A stretch of DNA of 64,000 nucleotides from Chromohalobacter sp. 296-RDG (GTDB taxonomy: Bacteria; Pseudomonadota; Gammaproteobacteria; Pseudomonadales; Halomonadaceae): the NCBI RefSeq assembly GCF_029889885.1, contig NZ_JARANY010000009.1, forward strand, positions 1-64,000, given 5' to 3'. Under the pieces are notes generated by a model, which had not been told where the DNA came from, did no database searches, and saw only the letters and a program-made list of their open reading frames with translations. Positions 41,390 to 49,841 of this stretch are shown one piece after another (within the stretch, counting starts at the first letter, position 1; each line of letters starts with the position of its first letter). Made by a program: the position numbers and the translations under genes.

Positions 41390-41860
41390 TCAGTCGGCCG
41401 CTCGCACCTCAAGCGGCCTCGACATCAGAACCGCCGCTTCACGCTCCCCCCCTCTGGTACCGAGGGGGGGATAGTAACCGCGCCGACGCCCATCCTCGCC
41501 AAAACCGTATTGACGGTACAGCGCCAGGGCCGGCGCGTTGTTTTCGCGCACTTCCAGCAGTAAGCGCTCGGCACCGCCTTGTCGGGCGCGCGTCACGAGG
41601 TGCGCGAGCAGCATGCCAGCTACGCCCTGGCGGCGCGCGTGTGGCGCCACGGTGATCGCTTGCAGCTCGGCCTCGAAGGGCAACCAGGCAAGCACCGCAT
41701 GCCCCAGCAGGGTCGCGCCCTGCCATGCGCCCCAGACGTCCAGCGTGTCATCGTCGAGTGCCCGCTCGAGGATCGCCCGCTTCCAGGGATGTGCCTGCCC
41801 CGCTTCCTCGAGCGCCTCGACGGCATTCAGATGTGCCGCAGCGAGACGCTCAAGGCGCAT
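41390..41860 (-). CDS. rimI: Ribosomal protein S18 alanine N-acetyltransferase RimI
   Basis: A 156-residue GNAT acetyltransferase. The acetyl-CoA loop is APHARRQGVAGMLL and the conserved late motif is ENNAPALALYRQYGF. RimI acetylates the N-terminus of S18. The ATG at 41860 overlaps the end of the holD-like gene by 11 bases, matching the holD-rimI order of E. coli. The C-terminal part has an odd insertion (PPLGTRGGERE) encoded by a perfect inverted repeat with runs of seven C and seven G at 41446-41470. Confidence 0.9.
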   Translation of the reverse strand: MRLERLAAAHLNAVEALEEAGQAHPWKRAILERALDDDTLDVWGAWQGATLLGHAVLAWLPFEAELQAITVAPHARRQGVAGMLLAHLVTRARQGGAERLLLEVRENNAPALALYRQYGFGEDGRRRGYYPPLGTRGGEREAAVLMSRPLEVRAAD

Positions 41861-42695
41861 CGTCGTGTCCCGCCCAGGCCTCACGCCACGCCGCAAGCTG
41901 CGGCCAGAGCGCGCGCTTGGCGGCAGCGGATGACTTAAGCGCTGCCAGCGACGGGAGTGTCCAGCAAGGCAAGCTCAAGGTCTCGCTGCGCGCGTCCTCG
42001 AGGGCCAGTACCGCGTTCAGGGTCGTATCCTGGCCGAACACCAATAGCCGCTCGGGACGCCAGCCTCGCCGCGCCTGACCAGCGAGATAGGCACGCAGAC
42101 CATCGCGTGCCTCGTCCAGAGGCGCCGTAACCGATGCGTTATCGACGAGCGGCCATTGAAAACTGCGGAACTCGAGCGCCGCATCCACGCTGATGCCGGC
42201 CGCACGCAGCAGGTTGCCAAGCAGCTCACACGCCGTACGGTCAGGTGCATTCACCTCAGGCACCAGCAGCAACCAGCGCCCCTCCAAGGCCGCGACTTGC
42301 AGGTCATAGCGTAGTGCCGCGTGCGTCTCGGTCTCGCCGACATCAGCGGTCGGCGCTGCCGGCTCAGCGGCAGGTTCCGGCACCGAGGGCGACGACTCAG
42401 TGGGCGCATCGCCTAGCAATAATGCCCGTGCAGACCCACTAGCAGCCGGCTTATCGGTATCTCGCGATAGCGTCGCCCCCGGCGACATTTCTCCCGAAGG
42501 TGACATCGACGGCGCCTTCGCTGCATCGTCGAGCAGCGCTTGCAAGCGCTCACCATGACTCGTCGGCGCTTCAACCGGCGGCGCCTCCCATTCGCATACA
42601 GGCGTAGGCAACGCATTGGGCAACCGATAACGGCTAGTCCACGCGCCGAGCCCCATAGCCTCGAGATATTGCAACCGCTGGGCGTCGCCTACCAT
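41850..42695 (-). CDS. holD: Divergent DNA polymerase III psi subunit (HolD-like)
   Basis: A 281-residue protein I identify mainly by three local similarities to E. coli psi (137 residues) and by position before rimI. The N-terminal RLQYLEAMGLGAW matches the psi peptide that binds chi; LLVPEVNAPDRTACELLGNLLRAAG matches the core in outline; and LAALKSSAAAKRALWPQLAAW matches the psi C-terminal helix. About 90 residues (45-135) rich in Pro, Ala and Ser form a linker that E. coli lacks. The ATG at 42695 follows the bolA stop by one base. Psi links the clamp loader to chi and SSB. Confidence 0.6.
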   Translation of the reverse strand: MVGDAQRLQYLEAMGLGAWTSRYRLPNALPTPVCEWEAPPVEAPTSHGERLQALLDDAAKAPSMSPSGEMSPGATLSRDTDKPAASGSARALLLGDAPTESSPSVPEPAAEPAAPTADVGETETHAALRYDLQVAALEGRWLLLVPEVNAPDRTACELLGNLLRAAGISVDAALEFRSFQWPLVDNASVTAPLDEARDGLRAYLAGQARRGWRPERLLVFGQDTTLNAVLALEDARSETLSLPCWTLPSLAALKSSAAAKRALWPQLAAWREAWAGHDDAP

Positions 42696-42696
42696 G

Positions 42697-43008
42697 TCAG
42701 CGTGCGCCGCCGCCTCGACAATTGGGAGAATCCGGGCGCGCCGCAGCACGCTGGTGCCATTCCTCAGGCGTATAAAGGTGCAAAGCCAAGGCGTGCACCG
42801 GGCCGGAAAGCTCGTCAGCGAGCAGCGCGTAGACCTGCTGATGGCGCTTGACCGGCATCAGGCCCGCGAAGCGCTCGGCGACCAACGTCACTTTGAAGTG
42901 CGTTTCGGAGTCCGACGGCACATTGTGCATGTAGCTTTCGTTCTCGACCGCCGCATGCTCGGGGTCGAGTGACTGCAGCTTCTCTTCGATACGTGCCTGA
43001 ACACTCAT
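42697..43008 (-). CDS. bolA: BolA family protein
   Basis: A 103-residue protein with the BolA fold: HFKVTLVAERFAGLMPVKRHQQVYALLADEL, then VHALALHLYTPEEW. BolA proteins pair with monothiol glutaredoxins around an iron-sulfur cluster and can act as morphogene regulators. The start at 43008 (MSVQARIEEKL) has GAGGCAGGTGT upstream. It is the first gene of a tight bolA-holD-rimI operon. Confidence 0.92.
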   Translation of the reverse strand: MSVQARIEEKLQSLDPEHAAVENESYMHNVPSDSETHFKVTLVAERFAGLMPVKRHQQVYALLADELSGPVHALALHLYTPEEWHQRAAARPDSPNCRGGGAR

Positions 43009-43074
43009 GACACCTGCCTCCTCTGTCGGATACGCGTCATTGTAACGTTTCCCGCGGTGGGGAATAAGCATCGC

Positions 43075-44454
43075 TCACGCCTCGGCGCGCGCCAGCGGAA
43101 TTCGCCACACGCTGAGTGCCAACGCCACCACCACACTGGCGCAGCCTAGCCACAGCGCATACGACAGCGATCCCCAGGAAAGCGCCAGCATCAATCCCAC
43201 TGAGGCGGTCCCCAAGGCCTGGCCGAAGGTCCGCACCGAGGCCAGCACACCCGAGGCATTGGCGCTGTATGTCAGCGCGACGCTGCCGATCATTTCGCGA
43301 TTGTTGGGCGCCTGGAACAGACCATAGCCGACCCCGCACAACACCGCGCGCCAAGCGATCGACACGGCGCCGGACTCCGCCGTCAACGTCACCAGACTCA
43401 GCATCCCGAGCAGGAAGATCGCCAGGCCGAGCGACGAGATCAGCGTCGGATTGAAGCGGTCGGCGAGCCGCCCCGAGAGTGGCCCCACCAGCATCAACGC
43501 CAGCGGCCAGGGGGTGAATAGCAGGGCAGCCTCGAGTGGTGCCGCGCCCATCACCGTCTGAAACATGAACGGCAGCCCCACGAAGGTGATTCCCTGGGCA
43601 ACGAAGGCCATCAACGAGATCATCGCGGCGATGCTAAAACGCGTGGCACGAAACATGGGCAACGGTACCAAAGGCGCATCCGCGCGACGTTGGCGCCATA
43701 CGAACAGCACCAGGCACAACACGCTTCCCAGCAACGGCAACCAGGCACTCGTACCGTGCGCACCGTGGCCGATATGATCGAGTGAAAACACGAAACCGCT
43801 GAGCATCGAAGCCGACAACAGAGCTCCCAGCCAATCGAATCCCCGCGACTCGATGGTCTCGCCGGGTAGCGCGCGCATCCCCAGGATCAAGGCCAGCAGC
43901 CCCAATGGCAGATTGATGGCGAACAGCCACGGCCAACTCGCGAAATGCAGGATAATGCCACCCAGCGATGGACCGAAGGCGATGCCAAAGGCCACCACCA
44001 GGGCCCCCATACCGATTGCCGAGCCCAGCAGGCGCGAGGGGAAAATCAAGCGGTACATGGACGGGCCGATGCTCAACATCGCCGCAGCGCCGATGCCTTG
44101 CAACATGCGCGATGCTACCAGCCACTCGAAACTGCGCGACAACGCACAGCACAACGAGGCCAGCACGAACAACGCCAGACCGCCCAAGTACAGGCGTCGC
44201 CGCCCGATGAGCCGACTCAAGGCGGCAAACCCCAGCAACAGGGCTGCGCACACCAGTTGATAGACGTTGGCGATCCACACCGCACGCGACTCGCTCACCG
44301 ACAACTCTTGCGCCAGGGTGGGTAACGCGATGTTGACGATGCCGTTATCGAGTACCGACATCAACGTCCCCAGCACCATCACCAGCATCGCCAAGCGGCG
44401 TTGAGGGCCAGGCAAACCTTCATCGCCAGGACGTGTCACGAAAAGACGCCGCAT
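43075..44454 (-). CDS. MFS drug/metabolite exporter (DHA2-like)
   Basis: A 459-residue inner-membrane protein with about 14 hydrophobic segments, the pattern of the DHA2 family of proton antiporters. Motif A is seen as GFAALSRLIGRRRLYLGGL, motif C-like glycine-rich sequence as GALVVAFGIAFGPSLGG, and the first helix as LGTLMSVLDNGIVNIALPTLAQ, with an Asp typical of the group. The substrate is unknown. The start is uncertain: I use the ATG at 44454; a GTG at 44505 is also in frame. No adjacent regulator or membrane-fusion partner is seen. Confidence 0.82.
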   Translation of the reverse strand: MRRLFVTRPGDEGLPGPQRRLAMLVMVLGTLMSVLDNGIVNIALPTLAQELSVSESRAVWIANVYQLVCAALLLGFAALSRLIGRRRLYLGGLALFVLASLCCALSRSFEWLVASRMLQGIGAAAMLSIGPSMYRLIFPSRLLGSAIGMGALVVAFGIAFGPSLGGIILHFASWPWLFAINLPLGLLALILGMRALPGETIESRGFDWLGALLSASMLSGFVFSLDHIGHGAHGTSAWLPLLGSVLCLVLFVWRQRRADAPLVPLPMFRATRFSIAAMISLMAFVAQGITFVGLPFMFQTVMGAAPLEAALLFTPWPLALMLVGPLSGRLADRFNPTLISSLGLAIFLLGMLSLVTLTAESGAVSIAWRAVLCGVGYGLFQAPNNREMIGSVALTYSANASGVLASVRTFGQALGTASVGLMLALSWGSLSYALWLGCASVVVALALSVWRIPLARAEA

Positions 44455-44560
44455 CAGCACGTCGCCACGCCTTTGACCACCACCAACGCCCTTGTCTCGC
44501 GACACACCGAAGGCTTAAAAGCCACCGCGTACCGGTTCTCTACACCACTCACCGAAGGCG

Positions 44561-44947
44561 TCAATCCTCGTCGGTTTCCAGCAGCAGTCCATCGTCGATC
44601 TCGGAAATCTCGAGCGGCACTTCATCATCGAGATCCAACGCCAGATAACTATGCTCGACGATGAGGAACCGTTCGAACAGCGCCCAGTCGAGCGGTTCCG
44701 GCCACTGGCGCTCATCTTCTTCCCAAGCGCTCAACTCGTTCTCGAGCAGATCGAGGTGGCGCTCGCGCACGTAGGCAGCCAGCACCTCGGGCGAGTCCAT
44801 TTCCGGAATCAGGTAAACGGTACTTTCACGTTCGACATCGTCGAGGGTCAGGTCGTCCTCACCGACGGTGGGCTCCAGCGAGTTGATCCAGTCAACGAAC
44901 GCCTGAGTCGGCTTGACGCTCAGCGCAGAGCGATTGAGCAGCTTCAT
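44561..44947 (-). CDS. Conserved acidic hypothetical protein
   Basis: A 128-residue very acidic protein (MKLLNRSALSVKPTQAFVDW at the start, ending LLLETDED) with no signal peptide or membrane segment. Similar short acidic proteins with an N-terminal LNRSA segment occur in pseudomonads, from memory, with no known function. The start at 44947 is preceded by AAGAGGTGACACCG. It lies downstream of lysS on the same strand, across a 297-base gap filled with 7-bp repeat arrays. I cannot assign a role. Confidence 0.7.
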   Translation of the reverse strand: MKLLNRSALSVKPTQAFVDWINSLEPTVGEDDLTLDDVERESTVYLIPEMDSPEVLAAYVRERHLDLLENELSAWEEDERQWPEPLDWALFERFLIVEHSYLALDLDDEVPLEISEIDDGLLLETDED

Positions 44948-45050
44948 CGGTGTCACCTCTTTTGGGAACCGCTCGGGGTCGGCGGAATTCGAACCGCAGC
45001 CATTATGGGCGCTCACCGCGCCCCTTACCAATAACTCTTGCGCGGCTTCG

Positions 45051-45092
45051 CCGCGAGCCGCGAGCCGCGAGCCGCGAGCCGCGAGCCGCGAA
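45051..45092 (+). repeat. Heptamer tandem array, unit CCGCGAG
   Basis: Six head-to-tail copies of CCGCGAG (the last with one change) in the gap between the acidic hypothetical gene and lysS. In another register the unit is GAGCCGC. The array is preceded by AACTCTTG and followed by AAAGTCAGTA, both of which recur near the other heptamer arrays. The full gap is 44948-45244; besides the arrays I see no gene in it. Confidence 0.95.
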
Positions 45093-45130
45093 AGTCAGTA
45101 TCGAGTCATGCCGAAAGCTCACAACCCATT

Positions 45131-45180
45131 CTCGTAGCTCGTAGCTCGTAGCTCGTAGCTCGTAGCTCGTAGCTCGTAGC
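45131..45180 (-). repeat. Heptamer tandem array, unit CTCGTAG
   Basis: Seven perfect copies of CTCGTAG plus one base. On the minus strand the unit reads GAGCTAC. It lies 39 bases beyond the CCGCGAG array in the same gap. Confidence 0.97.
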
Positions 45181-45192
45181 CATGGATGTTGA

Positions 45193-45227
45193 CCTTTCTT
45201 CCAGCTTATAACTTCTAACTGACAGCT
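45193..45227 (-). repeat. Degenerate heptamer stretch next to the lysS stop
   Basis: Read on the minus strand this is AGCTGTC, AGTTAGA, AGTTATA, AGCTGGA, AGAAAGG: five successive 7-base words, four of which begin AGYT. It looks like a decayed version of the neighbouring arrays. A small hairpin (CTGGGC-GAA-GCCCAG, 45228-45242) directly follows the lysS stop. Confidence 0.6.
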
Positions 45228-45244
45228 CTGGGCGAAGCCCAGCC

Positions 45245-46747
45245 TTATTCCGGGCGCATCGCCGGGAACAACAACACATCCCGAATCGATGGGCTATCGG
45301 TCAACAGCATGATCAAGCGATCGATACCGATGCCCTCGCCCGCCGTCGGCGGCAGACCGTATTCCAGCGCGCGGACGTAATCGGCATCGTAATACATCGC
45401 TTCCAGATCGCCGGCGTCTTTCTCGACCGCCTGCTCGGCGAAGCGCTCGGCCTGATCCTCGGCATCGTTGAGCTCGGAGAAGCCGTTGGCGAGCTCGCGG
45501 CCACCCACGAAGAACTCGAAGCGGTCGGTGACGTGAGGATTGGTATCGTTGCGCCGCGCCAGCGGACTGACCTCGGCCGGATATTCAGTGATGAACGTCG
45601 GCTGTTCGAGCTTTTCCTCGGCGACGTGCTCGAATATTTCGGTCTGCAGCTTGCCCAGACCCCAGTTCGGCTTGACCGGAACCCTCAAACGCTCGCAGGT
45701 CGCCTGAGCACCTTCGAAGGTATCGATGTCGCCTTCGCCGATACCGTCGCCGTATTCCAGAATCGACTGACGCAGAGTGAGACGCTGGAAGGACTCGCCA
45801 AGGTCGTAGCGTGCTCCCTGGTAGTCGATCGTCGTCGTGCCCAGCACGTCGCGCGCAACCTCACGAATCATCGCTTCGGTCAGGTCGAGCAGGTCTCGAT
45901 AATCGGCATAGGCCCAATAGAACTCGAGCATGGTGAACTCGGGATTGTGGCGCGTCGACAATCCCTCGTTACGGAAATTGCGGTTGATCTCGAACACACG
46001 CTCGAAGCCACCGACCACCAGCCGTTTGAGGTACAGTTCCGGCGCGACACGCAGGTACATGTCGATGTCCAGCGCATTGTGATGCGTGACGAACGGCCGC
46101 GCCGTGGCGCCACCGGGAATCTGCTGCAGCATCGGCGTTTCGACTTCCATGAAGCCGCGTTCGACCAGGAAGCGCCGAATGCCAGCGATCACTCGAGAAC
46201 GTACCTCGAAGACGCGCCGCGACTCGGGATTCATGATCAAGTCGACGTAGCGCTGGCGATAGCGTGCCTCGGTGTCGGTCAGGCCGTGGAACTTGTCGGG
46301 CAGGGGCCGCAGGCTCTTGGTCAGCAAGCGCGCCTCGCCCATCTTCACGTACAGATCGCCCTTGCCTGATTTATGCACCGGCCCGCGCGCCGCGACGATA
46401 TCGCCGATGTCCCAGCTCTTGACGTCTTCCAGCACCTCAGCGGGCAGACCTTTCTTGTCGACATACAGCTGAATCTGGTCGGAAACGTCCTGAATGACGA
46501 TGAAAGGCCCGCGCTGGCGCATGATGCGCCCGGCAACCGAAGCCTGACGGTCGAGCGTTTCCAACTCGGCCTTTTCCTTGTCGCCCAATTCAGCCTGTAA
46601 TTCGGCGGCAAGGCTATCGCGACGAAAATCATTAGGGAAGGCACTACCGCCCTCTTCTGCAGCTTGGGCACGGCGTGCCGCCAACTTGGCACGACGTTCC
46701 GCAATCAGGTGATTCTCGTCGTGTTGAGAGGAGTCTTGGTTGGCCAT
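45245..46747 (-). CDS. lysS: Lysine--tRNA ligase (class II)
   Basis: A 500-residue class II synthetase. The N-terminal OB domain (about 60-150; [25 protein letters not shown]) binds the anticodon; motif 1 is near [17 protein letters not shown], motif 2 is [23 protein letters not shown] and motif 3 is [14 protein letters not shown]. Length equals typical LysRS. The start at 46747 is supported by similarity and TAGGTAA upstream. It directly follows prfB, the common prfB-lysS pair. Confidence 0.97.
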   Translation of the reverse strand: MANQDSSQHDENHLIAERRAKLAARRAQAAEEGGSAFPNDFRRDSLAAELQAELGDKEKAELETLDRQASVAGRIMRQRGPFIVIQDVSDQIQLYVDKKGLPAEVLEDVKSWDIGDIVAARGPVHKSGKGDLYVKMGEARLLTKSLRPLPDKFHGLTDTEARYRQRYVDLIMNPESRRVFEVRSRVIAGIRRFLVERGFMEVETPMLQQIPGGATARPFVTHHNALDIDMYLRVAPELYLKRLVVGGFERVFEINRNFRNEGLSTRHNPEFTMLEFYWAYADYRDLLDLTEAMIREVARDVLGTTTIDYQGARYDLGESFQRLTLRQSILEYGDGIGEGDIDTFEGAQATCERLRVPVKPNWGLGKLQTEIFEHVAEEKLEQPTFITEYPAEVSPLARRNDTNPHVTDRFEFFVGGRELANGFSELNDAEDQAERFAEQAVEKDAGDLEAMYYDADYVRALEYGLPPTAGEGIGIDRLIMLLTDSPSIRDVLLFPAMRPE

Positions 46748-46833
46748 GTCGTTACCTATGAAGAATTGGCTACGGGATGCGAACGGCGGGCCACGGGCAC
46801 CATCGCTCACCGCCCGTGGCTAGAAGCGCGAGG

Positions 46834-47932
46834 CTATAGCCCTTGTTTCAGGCTCGCCTCGATGAACTGATCCAGGTCGCCGTCGAGCACTTTCTCGCAG
46901 TTGCTGGACTGCACACTGGTACGCAAGTCCTTGATGCGCTGGTCATCGAGCACATAGGAGCGGATCTGACTGCCCCAGCCGATATCCGATTTGTTGTCTT
47001 CGGCTTCCTGCTTGGCGGCGTTGCGCTTGTCCATTTCCCTCTCCCACAACTTCGCCCTGAGCTGCTTCATGGCGAAGTCGCGGTTGGCGTGCTGGCTGCG
47101 CTGACCCTGGCACGCCACCACGATCCCCGTGGGTTCGTGGGTGATACGCACCGCCGAGTCGGTCGTGTTGACGTGCTGGCCGCCCGCACCGCTGGAGCGA
47201 TAAGTATCGACACGCAGATCGGATGAATTGATCTCGATCTCGAAGTTGTCGTCGATTTCCGGCGATAGAAACACCGAGGCGAACGAGGTATGACGACGCC
47301 CACCCGAGTCGAACGGGCTCTTGCGCACCAGGCGATGCACGCCGGTCTCGGTGCGTAGCCAACCGAAGGCGTAATCGCCTTGAATGTGCAATGTCGCCGA
47401 CTTGATGCCCGCCACATCACCGCTGGACAACTCGATGATATCGGTCTTGAAGCCGTGGTGCTCGCACCAGCGCAAGTACATGCGCAGCAATATGTTGGCC
47501 CAGTCCTGCGCCTCGGTGCCGCCAGACCCGGCCTGGATATCGAGATAGGCGTTGTTGGTGTCCATCTCGCCGGAAAACATACGCTGGAACTCGAGCTTGG
47601 CGAGCTGTGACTCGAGCTTTTCGAGTTCGCCTCGCACTTCATCGACGGTGGCGTCGTCTTCCTCCATCACCGCCAGATCGAGCAGTTCTTGATGATCCGT
47701 CAGGCCTCGGTCCAGCGCATCGAAGGTTTCGACGACCGCCACCAGAGTAGCACGCTCCTTGCCCAGATTCTGTGCGTAGTCTGGATCGCTCCAGACATCC
47801 GGGTTTTCCAGTTCGCGGGTGACTTCCTCTAGCCGTTCTTTCTTTGCGGCATAGTCAAAGATACCCCCTCAGGACGTCTGTCCGTTCGGACAGGTCCTTG
47901 ATGAGGTGATTGATCGGGTTGATCTCTTGCAT
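46834..47932 (-). CDS. prfB: Peptide chain release factor RF2 (with programmed +1 frameshift)
   Basis: The full product is 365 residues, equal to E. coli RF2. Translation starts at the ATG at 47932-47930 ([17 protein letters not shown]), reaches an in-frame TGA at 47857-47855 after 25 codons and must shift +1 to continue from GAC at 47856. The tripeptide anticodon SPF (in RKSPFDSGG) and the catalytic GGQ (in [12 protein letters not shown]) are present. RF2 ends translation at UGA and UAA. A caller without frameshift logic will report only a truncated gene starting near 47742. It is followed by lysS. Confidence 0.97.
47854..47869 (-). promoter_or_regulatory. RF2 autoregulatory frameshift site
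   Basis: On the coding strand an internal Shine-Dalgarno-like AGGGGG (47869-47864) stands 3 bases before CTT TGA C. This is the classic arrangement: slow termination at UGA when RF2 is scarce allows the ribosome to slip from CUU to UUU and read on. Confidence 0.95.
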
Positions 47933-48076
47933 GGGAATCCTTTTCAGGCGCGCTGATTCGCACCGCAGCGGCATGCTTGCCGGTCCACGGTGAAGAAAAG
48001 AGAACATTGTAGCCAATGCACCCGCGAGCGGCTATCCCATGCTGCGCTTTGCGGCATCAGCAAGCGCTCTATTGAA

Positions 48077-48094
48077 TATATGCAAAAGCATATA
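48077..48094. promoter_or_regulatory. Inverted repeat upstream of the peptide transporter operon
   Basis: TATATGC (48077-48083) and GCATATA (48088-48094) form a perfect dyad around AAAA, about 100 bases before the oppA start, in the AT-rich part of the gap to prfB. It could be an operator; no matching regulator gene is nearby. Confidence 0.4.
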
Positions 48095-48196
48095 CGAAAT
48101 TTGCAATGGACACGTTTCACCAGACGGGGAGAAAGTGATTCGACAGATGTGGTGTCTTACACGGCATCCGACACAACAACAAGCGGGACCCACAAC

Positions 48197-49783
48197 ATGC
48201 TTCGACAATCGCATACCCTACTCGGCGCCATGGCGCTTTCTTACTTGGCTCTGGCCACGCAGGCCCAGGCCGAGACACTGAATATCGGCGTCATGGGCGA
48301 ACTCGCTTCCTTCGACACCTCGCAGGTCTCCGGCGGCGTCTGGGAATCTCAGGTGTTGATGGATGTCTACGAAGGCCTACTCAAGAAAAATTCCGAGGGC
48401 AAAGCTATCCCCGGCATGGCGGCCGACTGGGACATCTCCGAAGACGGCAAGACCTACACCTTTTACCTCCGCGACGACGCCAAGTGGTCCGATGGCGAAC
48501 CGGTCACCGCAGAGGATTTCGTCTTCGGCTGGCAGCACCTTCTCGACCCGGCCAGCGCCTCGAAATACGCCTACCTGCTCTACCCGATCAAAAATGCCGA
48601 AGCCATCAATACCGGCGCAAAATCGCTCGACGCCCTGGGCGTGGAGTCACTCGATGGCGGCAAAACGTTCAAGGTGACCCTCAACGCGCCGATACCTTAC
48701 TTCCCGCAATTGCTGACCCATTACACCACCTACCCCCTGCCCAAGCATGCTATCGACGAATACGGCAAGCAGTGGGTCAAGATGGACAATATCGTCACCA
48801 ACGGCGCATTCAAACCCGAAGAGTGGGTCTCGCAGTCGCGTATCACCGTCGACAAGAATCCCGAATACTACGATGCCGACGAGGTCAGCCTCGACAGCGT
48901 GAATTACTTCAATACCGAAGATCGCAACGCCGGGATCTCACGTTTCCGTGCCGGCGAACTGGATGTACTGCGTGAATATCCCTCGAGCCGTTACCAGTGG
49001 CTCGAGAAAAACCTGCCAGAAGCCACTCACCTGAGTCCGATGCTGGGGTCCTACTACTACGTACTCAATACCCGCGAAGGCCGTCCGACCGCCGACAAAC
49101 GCGTCCGCGAGGCATTGAACCTGGTCGCACGTCGTAAGGTACTCTCCGAGCAGATCATGGCCGGCAGTTTCAAGGACGCCTATGCGTTAGTTCCTCCGGG
49201 GACTAGCCACTACGACGTTCAGCAAATGGATGGTGTCGAGGGCGACTACGCCAAACGCTTGGCCAAAGCCAAGCAACTGATCAAGGAGGCCGGTTACGGC
49301 CCCAATCACCCATTGCATCTGAAATTGCGCTATAACACGTCCGACGAACACAAGAAGATCGCCATCGCCTTGGCGGCGATGTGGAAGCCGCTGGGTGTCG
49401 AGGTCGAAATGACCAATGCCGAAGCCACCGTGCACTACCAGACCATTCAGGAAGGTGACTTCGACGTTGCACGCGCCGGCTGGATCGCCGACTACAACGA
49501 TGCCGAAAACTTCCTGACGCTGCTGCGCAGCGGCGTGGGCAACAACTATGGCGCTTACTCCAACCCCAAATACGACAAGCTGCTCGACCAGGCCGCCAGC
49601 ACTCAAGACCTGGACAAGCGCGAGGCGCTCCTCGAGCAGGCCGAAAACGTCGTCCTCGATGACTACGCCTTGGTTCCGTTGCTCTACTACGTGACACGCA
49701 ACCTGGTAAATCCCGAGATCACCGGTTGGCAGGACAATGCCGAAGATGACCACCCCTCACGCTGGGTGAAGTTCTCCGAGTAA
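48197..49783 (+). CDS. oppA: Oligopeptide ABC transporter substrate-binding protein
   Basis: A 528-residue periplasmic protein with a signal peptide of about 25 residues (LALATQAQA before ETLNIG). The SBP family 5 signature is present in GMAADWDISEDGKTYTFYLRDDAKWSDG-type sequence after residue 70. The sequence resembles OppA/MppA peptide binders. The start at 48197 places the signal peptide correctly; the frame is open 69 codons further upstream without meaning. It leads oppB, oppC and a fused ATPase gene. Confidence 0.9.
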   Translation: MLRQSHTLLGAMALSYLALATQAQAETLNIGVMGELASFDTSQVSGGVWESQVLMDVYEGLLKKNSEGKAIPGMAADWDISEDGKTYTFYLRDDAKWSDGEPVTAEDFVFGWQHLLDPASASKYAYLLYPIKNAEAINTGAKSLDALGVESLDGGKTFKVTLNAPIPYFPQLLTHYTTYPLPKHAIDEYGKQWVKMDNIVTNGAFKPEEWVSQSRITVDKNPEYYDADEVSLDSVNYFNTEDRNAGISRFRAGELDVLREYPSSRYQWLEKNLPEATHLSPMLGSYYYVLNTREGRPTADKRVREALNLVARRKVLSEQIMAGSFKDAYALVPPGTSHYDVQQMDGVEGDYAKRLAKAKQLIKEAGYGPNHPLHLKLRYNTSDEHKKIAIALAAMWKPLGVEVEMTNAEATVHYQTIQEGDFDVARAGWIADYNDAENFLTLLRSGVGNNYGAYSNPKYDKLLDQAASTQDLDKREALLEQAENVVLDDYALVPLLYYVTRNLVNPEITGWQDNAEDDHPSRWVKFSE

Positions 49784-49805
49784 TCGCTCTTCCCCATGAC
49801 GAATC

Positions 49806-49828
49806 CGCCGTCCCATAGGGGGGCGGCG
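49806..49828 (+). other. Intercistronic hairpin between oppA and oppB
   Basis: A 9-bp stem with one G-T pair (49806-49814 with 49820-49828) lies 22 bases after the oppA stop and has no T run. As with the hairpin after dctP, it probably stabilises the binding-protein message. Confidence 0.55.
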
Positions 49829-49841
49829 TACGGAATCCCCC

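Noticed and set aside
44975-44997. A tRNA T-arm-like sequence (minus strand GCGGTTCGAATTCCGC) suggesting a tRNA fragment or attachment site
   Set aside because: The T-stem does not pair properly around a TTCGAAT loop, and no acceptor, D-arm or anticodon arm is found within 80 bases.
45051-45180. The repeat arrays as a CRISPR locus
   Set aside because: Units are 7 bases, contiguous and without spacers, and no cas genes are present.
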